From: Phoenix dactylifera
Lineage: Eukaryota; Streptophyta; Magnoliopsida; Arecales; Arecaceae
NCBI RefSeq assembly: GCF_009389715.1
Contig: NC_052405.1
Location: forward strand, 19,979,397 to 20,043,396
DNA: 64,000 bases
Reading direction: 5' to 3'
The notes beneath the pieces are model-generated. The model had not been told where the DNA came from and did not search any database. It saw only the letters and a program-made list of their open reading frames with translations. Shown in pieces: positions 56,495-64,000 of the stretch (the stretch's first letter is position 1; every line of letters starts with the position of its first letter). A program made the position numbers and the translations under genes.

Positions 56495-59400
56495 ACGTCG
56501 TACGTTATTTTATTATAACTAATTAATTGGTAGATAATCTTTGTTTATATCCTACTAAGGTGGATAAATTATTAAAATCTTACCTCTTTCGAAAAGTAGA
56601 AATGCTTCCCCATTAAAACTCCATGGAACTTAACAAAGAAGATATCTCAAGCATTCAAAACCAAATATAGGATTATTTTCGGTTATATTGTAACCACTCT
56701 CCTGAATCAGATAATTATTTTCCAAAAACACCCTTATCTCTGTTTTCCAACATTCAGTCATGCTGACATATACTAAATCCATGTCTTTTATTGTGTAAAT
56801 TTGTACATTGTGCTCATCAGAGAATTATTTTGCGAAAGTATTGGTTAGATTATTGTTAATGCTCCAATTTCATTAACATTTTTTAGGGCATAGATGAATT
56901 TTTCATTATGCTAGGGATAGTTGCCATAATGTTATTGTATGTTTGATGCATGTGACTAAGCTATCAAATAGAATTGAATTACACAATTTGCTTTTTTATA
57001 TATTGTATATAATATCTTTCATCTTATCATATGGATGTATATCCCAATCAGAAAGCTATAAAAATTTCAAAAGTCGGAATAATCTTCTCTCAAGTGCCTC
57101 TCATTCTTTATTTGAAGATGAAACACCAACAGTAGATGATGATGCAAAAACTTGAAAAGTGATGCATTAATCCATGATAAAAGGGTTTGCTCCCTCTCAG
57201 GACTAGATGGAGATGGTGCCGGAGTGCTTCCATCAGTGAAAACCAAAAGACGATGGACACAAAGTATGGGAACAAAAAGCGACTTCTACAATAGATAATT
57301 ACTTGCATTTAGTTTGATATTAGAAATCACTATGATAGGGGCTGCGGCACTTTGGACAGATGATGTAACGGGTGGCAACATCTAGGAGCTTGCAGCAGAT
57401 GAAGTCATGGCAGACAGATCATAGGAAGCTGAGATGGAAGGATCGTTTGGCTATCATTCTCTTCTGGCCTTGATACCAAATTACAAAGCGTGTTTTGACA
57501 TTGAACGGTAGCCCACTCTTGGGTTTCTCCTTGATTGGATATTTATAATGAAATGTTGTTATAGTAGGTTACAAAAAAATGTTTGTTACAGGGTAGGTTA
57601 TACCAAAATGCTGTTACAAATTGGAACCAAGATTACAACACAAAGTCATTATGAGCTAGCTTCTTGGCATGGTTTGAATATTTTCAAATTACTATTGCTT
57701 ATGATCTGTTGGGTTCATAGGCTCTCATCTAATATACATGTATGTATGTGTATATGTATGTGTATGTATATGTGTATGTGTGCAAATGTATATCTGTGTA
57801 TATATGTGTGTGCTTGTATGTATGTCTGTGTATATCTATGTTTATTTGTATGTATGTATGTATCTATGTTTGTGTATTGTTGGTATATATGTATGTGTGT
57901 ATATTCAAGTAGATCTCTACATGGCTAGACCAAAAATTATGTGATTTGGAGATTCCTAATCTAAACATTAAGTAACAAAAAAATAAAATGCATTATTTCA
58001 TACTATTTAGAGTTTTCGATTTTTTGGGGCTACATGATGCATAGACTAAATGGTTTCCAAATTATATAACTTGTATATATAGGTAATTTAGAGATAGTAG
58101 ATCAACAACTCGAATCACTAATATAGTATATCTTACACCCAATCTTGATCTGAACAGATAGGTACATATAGATATTGGTTTGGATCACTAATATAGCATA
58201 TCTTACATCCAATCTTGATCTGAATGGATATGTATATATAGATATTGGTCTTATTATGTTCGCTAGCAGTTAATACAAAGTTCAACCACTCTTTTGCTTC
58301 CTTAAATAACTTTTAATTAATGAAACTTAAAATATTTAAATGTAATTTTAATCTTTGATTTATCATATTGGACGGGTTTTGATATCTCAATCCGAAAACA
58401 GTCGCCAAGACATTGGAAAATCTTGGTTGTCTTACTTGCCATTTCAGGATAAGATCTATCATGTCAGTCTAGCTGGATGTAATATATTAAGATTTGAAAT
58501 CTTGCTGGCAGGTAAATTAGCCAATCTGGCTTATGATAACCAATACAGGTTGGGACTACCAGCCAAGGTCAAGAAGGACAGGATAAAGTTTGCTGCTATA
58601 AGCTCCTAGAAGCAAGCGACAACCACATCCATTGACATTCCCGTGTTTAAAATAGCTGATACCTAGAGAGGCTTTCTCGTCATTCGCTCTAATCTTCTGC
58701 CCTTTCACGATTACACAAGTGATAAGATAGGACTGGACTTGAGAATGTGAATGAGAGAAGGGCCTGTTGACTTTGGTTTGGTTTACTTTGATTTGGCTTG
58801 GGATTTCGAAAAATCCGAGTAAGCAGACCGTTTAGAAAACCAGGAGACACCGTAACTTTCTTGCCATTTTGCAAGACTTCCAAATGTCACGTCGCAGCAC
58901 AAGACACGTCTGTCCTAAGGTTATATGGTCCACCCACAAATCAAATCATATCGAACAAGTCTCATAAAAAATTGGTAGACTCAAAAACGACCACCACTGC
59001 TCAGAACATCAAAAAAAAATCGTTCTTTAATATCAACAAGCAAAGACCCGAACGGAGACGGTAGTATTGATTGATGTGTAAGGACAAAAAGGAGATACAG
59101 CAATCAAGCAGAACCACTATTATAACAAAAAGATTCCACCCATTGAGGACAACTTGCCGATGACTCTCCCCCCCCCCGCTTTCTGGAATAGAGTTTGTGA
59201 CCACAGGGATGCAGAAACAATGGAAAGACCCACAGTATAGCTGACAATATCCCGATTAATCCAATTGATTCAACCATTTCTAAATCAGATAAGAAACTTA
59301 TGTAATAAAAAATAGTCAGACTCAAAATTTTAATCTATTTAATCAATAAATTTTTGATCGTCCTAGAGAGATTTTTGATTTATATAATAAACAAGATCGA

Positions 59401-59815
59401 AACCTAGCAATTCCCATCCATCAGAAAAATCAAGTGAAAAATTAAATTCAGCAGTAACATAAAATACAACAAACAACATATTTTTTTTGAGGGTTCACAA
59501 AATATTTAATTAATTTACAACTGAATAAGGAATCACATACAAGGCATGATCTGTCGACTACACTAATACGGCACACAATTTCCTCGCAACAGCAAACTGG
59601 ACACAGTCTTTGGAGAATAAATAAATTCCATAATATACATAAGGCAAATAAACTTATCCACCCTTATCAATCCAGAAGCCCACCAATATAATATCCACAA
59701 TACCAACAAACCACTCAATCCTGGAATTCCAAACTAGTCAGTCAGTCGGTCAGTCAAACCAGGATTTAAAAAACAGCAGGAAAACCCAGAGACAAGACAA
59801 GCATCATCCACAATC
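56495..59815. other. Intergenic; microsatellite and one tandem duplication
   Basis: No gene is supported. 57738-57905 is a degenerate TGTATG/TG microsatellite, so the ORF over it is an artefact. 58114-58253 is a 70-bp tandem duplication starting ATCACTAATATAG(T/C)ATATC. The ORF at 58355-58609 has no recognisable domain. Confidence 0.5.
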
Positions 59816-59822
59816 ATTATTT

Positions 59823-59935
59823 AGTCCCAGTAGCTCCCAATGTCAAAAGGCCACCAGTTCGATGACTCCACGGAGAACCTTTGCCCTCTTCGAAGCCTTT
59901 CCTGCAAAAGCTCCACCTCCGTCCAAGTGGCCCAG
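59823..59935 (-). other. Possible terminal exon, frame ambiguous
   Basis: A GC-richer block ends in stop codons and has an acceptor-like CTTTTGCAG near 59905. All three minus-strand frames are open for 20 or more codons, for example RFSVESSNWWPFDIGSYWD or GSPWSHRTGGLLTLGATGTK. Coding potential is plausible, but the frame and partner exons are unknown. It may be part of a downstream gene or untranslated sequence. Confidence 0.3.
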
Positions 59936-60343
59936 GGAATAAGAATAAATAAAGACAAACTAAACATCATTACATCAAATCAAAAGCAAATATAGAAATG
60001 ATAATTAAAGAGTTAATTAGAGATTAGAGGAAATAAAATAGAGACCATAAAAAAGAGAGATACGGATAAGGGTGGAAATCGACGCATGAAGGTCAGTCTT
60101 TTCCACTTGCCCAGAAAAATCCACATCAACCGCAATATCCGCAATCGTCAATGACCGTCAAAGTTAACGGCGACCGTGACGACCGCCTTAATAATGTCTT
60201 TACTTAAAACAGAGACCACTGTCATCATTTAAGTATCTAAGTACTTAGAACTACTTAAGTACAACTGTTTTACTACTAGCGATAATAAGATAAACTAGGT
60301 AGAAGAGTCCGTTCCGTTCCAAAAGGAGAGAATCGATGGAGAT

Positions 60344-60912
60344 CTAGGCCTCAGCCGCGGCGCACTTCTGGGCAGTGGATGCGACGTACCAGACGACGCC
60401 GAAGGGGTCCTTCACCTTCCCGAGGAGCCCGCAGCCGCACGCGCTCTCCTCCTCCGTGATCTCCCCTTGCAGCACCGCTCCCGCCTTCACTGCCTGCGCC
60501 ACGGTCCCCTCCACGTCCTCCGTCTCCAATCGGAACACGATCGCCACCCCCTCCCCCCTAAATCAACGAGAATGAAACAAATGACTTAGATCTGGGATTA
60601 TTCCAGGAAGAAAACGGAGGAAAAGAGGCGGATCTCAGAGGCTTACGCGCGGGAGGAGTCGTCCTCGGTCTGGTCGCAGACGAGAAGGAAGGAGGAGCCG
60701 ATCTTGAGCTCGGCGCAGAGGATGAGGGGGACCTCCTGCTCGGCCTTGCGCTTGGGGTGGTTCATCCGCTTCAGCTCCTCCGCCCCGAACGCTGCCTTGT
60801 AGAACTGCACCGCCTCGTCGGCCTTCATCGCCGGCACCAGCAGCTGCGGCTTGAACGAAGCGATGCTCGCTGACGCCGGCGCCTCCCCGTTCCCTGCTCC
60901 CTCCTGCGCCAT
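60344..60912 (-). CDS. VOC/glyoxalase-fold protein, two exons (At5g48480-like)
   Basis: Exons are 60647-60912 and 60344-60557, with donor GTAAGC and acceptor TTTAG. The phases join, giving 480 nt and 159 residues. The ATG at 60912 (MAQEGAGNGEAP) is chosen; upstream codons in frame lack an ATG. Residues about 25-60 (KPQLLVPAMKADEAVQFYK, AFGAEELKRMNHP) and the C-terminal DPFGVVWYVAST are typical of the vicinal-oxygen-chelate fold, as in Arabidopsis At5g48480 and bleomycin-resistance-like proteins. A central GSSFLLVCDQ strand and VAQAVKAGAVLQGEITE helix-strand fit. No metal-ligand set is obvious, so an enzymatic reaction should not be assumed. No signal peptide is seen; likely cytosolic. The GC-rich first exon is typical of monocot genes. 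Confidence 0.92.
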
Positions 60913-60954
60913 CGCCGTCCCCCGCAACGAAAAAGAGAAGGAAAATCCTAGCGA

Positions 60955-60969
60955 AAACCCTAACCCTAA
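60955..60969. promoter_or_regulatory. Telo-box in the VOC gene leader
   Basis: AAACCCTAACCCTAA lies about 45-60 bp upstream of the ATG, in the presumed 5' untranslated region. Telo-boxes are known plant promoter elements, often in growth-related genes. A chance or relic telomere repeat is possible. Confidence 0.55.
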
Positions 60970-61042
60970 CAGAGAGAACCGAGAAGAAAAGAGAGGGCAG
61001 AAGGAACGAAATGAGATCCTAGTTTGGGGGCAGGTGAGGGCG

Positions 61043-61050
61043 TATTTATA
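61043..61050 (-). promoter_or_regulatory. TATA box of the VOC gene
   Basis: Minus-strand TATAAATA lies about 130 bp upstream of the start codon, giving a leader of about 100 nt. Confidence 0.7.
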
Positions 61051-61804
61051 GAAGCCGAGGGCCGCGAAACCGTTTCACAGGTGCGGGCGATTTGTTGCTA
61101 TTTATTTATTCTGTCCCCGAAAACCCCTTCTTCTCACTTCGAAACTACAACTCTGGCCCCGGTCTTTGTTTGAAGCCTCTCCCTCTTTCGCTTTTATCGA
61201 TGCGGGGAATGGACCGTTGCGGACTCCATCAAATCACCGGCGTTGATTTCTATTCAACGGTGTAAAACGCATTTAATAAAAAATCTGACAGCACGAAGGC
61301 CGAGTGGGTGGCGGGGTGTTATTTTTATTCACCCGAGTAGGGGTATATGGGTAATTCGGAGGAAATCCAAGGGCCATTCGGTTCCTTTTGCTCACGTTTA
61401 TCCACCCGCTGCTGGGCAGCACTCGCAGCGTTGTTCGTATCCGCCATAATTATCTTCTGCGCTAACGCTTAGCGCCACCGATATGAAACACCCAAAAACA
61501 AGCCCTGTGATAACACCCGCGGGACCCGCATTCAGTGTAGGGTGTCATGTGGGGCTTTAATGATATTTGTTGCTATTTTTCCCTGGTACGTGGGAGGGGT
61601 GGTTTCGGGCCCGGCGGGCCGAGGAAGAAGGGGCCACGTGGAGTTCATGTAACGGTCGGATGCGAGGGCGCCGTGGTTCCGGGTTAAAGACTGGAGTGGT
61701 ACACGTATCAAAGTCTCAACGGTTGGTGGTCCTTATTCAAAGTTCATTTGTCGTGCTAGGATTTGGCGGCCCCTCAGGATGCGGAGGGAAGATAAGAAGA
61801 CAAG
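61051..61804. other. Upstream region of the VOC gene, no gene
   Basis: Mixed sequence holding the likely promoter of the VOC gene on its left side. The ORF at 61567-62004 runs through a MITE and is not supported. Confidence 0.5.
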
Positions 61805-61994
61805 GGGGTTGTATCTTTCGCACGAAAGAAGGAATCACCTTCCTTCGTGCGAATCCACCGTACATCACCCGCCGCACAGCCCTAAAGCGCTCCAAACGCG
61901 ATCATTCTTTGCCTCAAAGCCACCAGTCGACGATCCAACGGTGGATTCTGACGAAGGAAGGATTGACCTTCCTTCGCCTGAAAGATACAACCCC
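61805..61994. mobile_element. Small MITE-like element, about 190 bp
   Basis: Ends are inverted repeats GGGGTTGTATCTTTC (61805-61819) and its complement ending at 61994. Just inside the left end is a second hairpin with arms TTCGCACGAA/TTCGTGCGAA. No target duplication was confirmed, so the superfamily is open. Confidence 0.6.
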
Positions 61995-62156
61995 GATCCA
62001 ATAGGACGAGCTGGTCCTAGGGTCTGATTAAGAAACGCTATGCAGCATCTGATCTCAGGGAGGCGAGAGTTTGTTTTTTTGTTTTCTCCCTCTTTCTTTC
62101 TTTTTCTTTTTCTGTTTCTTTTTTTTTCTTCTTTTTTTTTTAGGGGGGGGGGGGGA
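61995..62156. other. Polypyrimidine stretch and 13-G run
   Basis: A T/C-rich tract (62070-62141) is followed by 13 consecutive G (62143-62155), which marks the junction with the old LTR. Such runs are prone to length errors. Confidence 0.6.
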
Positions 62157-64000
62157 TTATAGAAGCATGCAAAACTACAAAATCATATCAAAATAATAAT
62201 AATTTTTAAAAATTTATTTAGTTAAAAACTTATTTAAAAAATTCTTACAATAGTTTCAAAGTAACATAAGTCAATATATGCTAACTATTTACTTAAATCA
62301 AGTAAAATATTCTAACTAGTCAAAATAGTCTGACTAAAACTTTTATAACTAAAAGTATTTTCAGAAGATCTAGCACACTCCCTCAAGTCCCAAGCAATCA
62401 TGCATTTAGATCTGAAAAAAATTAAAGAAAGTATAATAATGAGCTATACTAGCCCAATAAGTAACATAACACTCCAAAGTGGGGTTTAAGCATTCCAAAT
62501 AATTAGTTGAAGATCAAGATATTGACTGAAAAATAAATCAATTTTCGAATAATATATATATATCTCTCTCTTTTTTTAAGTTTACTATTATTTTTATAAA
62601 CTGATACTAGAAATCCAACATCAAACTGTGGTCACATAATCCAGTATCATGGGTCAGAATACACAAAGCGCCAATTACTACTATTCTTAACCACCGGTTG
62701 TTCAGTGTCCAAATACTACTATTTAATCATCGGTGATTCGGTGTTGAAACCAATTTCTCATATTACAAGTTGGTACGGCCAGCGAGTAATCCCTATTGGC
62801 GAGGCCAAATCATAGCCATGTTAAGAATATATACATATAAAACAATTTTTACCCAGTCAAATTTTTCAAATTTTATAACATAACACATAATATATTTTTT
62901 TAAAAAATTTACTATTATAACAAAAATATGCTCGAGCCATTTGACCAAGTATAAAACAAATATAACAATCATATTCAATAAAGTAATTATTATTTTACAA
63001 AAATTTGGAAAACACACTTTAAAATATTAAATGACTTACCTCTTTTTGCTTCAAAATCTTATTTCAGGTAGGTGGGTTAGATTCATCTATTTTAATATCA
63101 TTAAAATATTATTAATTTCATCATCATTTTAGAATCCAAGTAAAGTCAAAAATTTAAACACTACTGGAAAACAATCTCATGCCCCCAAATTAGGTCGGTT
63201 AGGTGCAGTGCTCAACTGCCCAGGTCGATCTGGGTAAGGAGAATTCAACTAGTCAGGTGAAGATCAATAGTGGCCAAATTTTAAAAATATCTAGCCGGGA
63301 CTGAAATAATGGGCTGGTCTACTGCCTGGATACTAGGGCAGTTCAGGGCCTCCACACTAGAGTCAACTTGGATCTAAGCAATATGAAAAGCAAATCTTAC
63401 ACTAGGATCCCTAAGCCTGTCTAGAGAGAAAAAGAGGAAGAGGAGAGAGAATCTTAGCTCGGGTTCAGTCAAGGATCTGGGTTTGGTTTGTCGATGGCAT
63501 GGGGCATTCTGGATTAATCATCATGTATGGCCCATGAGTCAGGAGAGAGAAAAGAGGATTTGTGAATTAATCCATAGCTAAATAAATGAAAGGAAATGGA
63601 GGATTAGAAGAGGAAGAAGAATATAGAATGGAAGGGAAGAGAAGAGAACGAGAAGGAAGAGAGAAGCGGGAAGAAGGTCCGGCAACAGCCGACAGCAGCC
63701 GACAGTGGCTATGGTGACCAGTAACAAGGGAGAAGCCAAGGATTTGGCTCAGAACAAAGAAACGAGCTTGATTTGTCTAGGAACAGAGGAATAGAGGCTC
63801 GGTTAGCTTGGAATAGAGGAATAGGAGGAAGGGGAGCACTGGCATGGTAGAGATGGTGAATCTCAGCCGAGAATAGCTTGATACGGCGGTGTAGTGGCGG
63901 CGGCACTCGAAACAGTTGAGAAGAAGAAAAACAGGGTCGTCGGGGATCTAGAGAGAAATGGAGAGAATTTTGGGATGGTAGAGCTCAGATTCGGTAGCAC
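62157..64000 (-). repeat. Old Tekay-like LTR, cut by the window edge
   Basis: Collinear with the Tekay LTR though much diverged. ATAATGAGCTA(C/T)ACTAGCCCA, the CACCGGT-type direct repeats and CACTTACCTCTT followed by CAGGTAG(A/G) all recur in the same order and orientation (compare 62425-63080 with 34760-35340). It is AT-richer, consistent with age and deamination. No coding sequence is seen. Confidence 0.7.

Noticed and set aside
57548..57944. ORFs of Cys/Met/Val/Tyr repeats
   Set aside because: Translations of a TGTATG microsatellite.

Overview
This is plant nuclear DNA, probably from a monocot. The evidence is a spliced GC-rich host gene, a nuclear-type tRNA-Lys(UUU), a plant telo-box, and dense nested LTR retrotransposons of purely plant lineages: Sirevirus (Ty1/copia) and Athila, Tat and Tekay/Del (Ty3/gypsy). 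The species is not determined. Nothing prokaryotic, organellar or CRISPR-like is visible. About two thirds of the window is identifiable mobile DNA.

Layout. 1-7105: 3' part of a Sirevirus (integrase, RT and RNase H, an extra downstream ORF, then the 3' LTR), inserted into the left LTR of an Athila-type element. 7106-20304: that Athila element on the minus strand, with decayed gag and pol and both LTRs. Its gag is interrupted at 15000-16952 by a foreign LTR plus primer-binding site, flanked by an apparently identical 435-bp direct duplication. 20305-23990: an old LTR-like repeat carrying a PIF/Harbinger MITE. 23991-25411: exons of an unidentified, decayed host gene. 25885-29790: a SINE-like unit and an RTE-type LINE split by a hAT-type element. 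32425-45507: exons of an unidentified minus-strand host gene whose phases join. A young Tekay/Del element (34451-43376, target duplication AATAC) sits 12 nt from one of its splice acceptors. 48811-55773: a Tat-type element (target duplication TAAGA) that has lost pol and most of gag but keeps an open three-exon gene on its antisense strand with its own TATA box. 56423-56494: tRNA-Lys. 60344-60912: a two-exon VOC/glyoxalase-fold gene, the best-supported host gene. 61805-64000: a small MITE and an old Tekay-like LTR running off the right edge.

How the parts relate. The retroelements are layered by age. The Athila LTRs and the Tat LTRs each differ at roughly 2-3% of sites by eye, while the Tekay LTRs show about six substitutions in 2 kb. 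The most notable signals are (i) the antisense spliced gene of the Tat element, (ii) arrays of the palindrome GAGTCGACTC in the Sirevirus, spaced about two helical turns apart, (iii) the LTR+PBS fragment between long identical direct repeats, and (iv) the Tekay insertion inside a host splice-acceptor region. All coordinates and identities come from reading the sequence; no database search was run.
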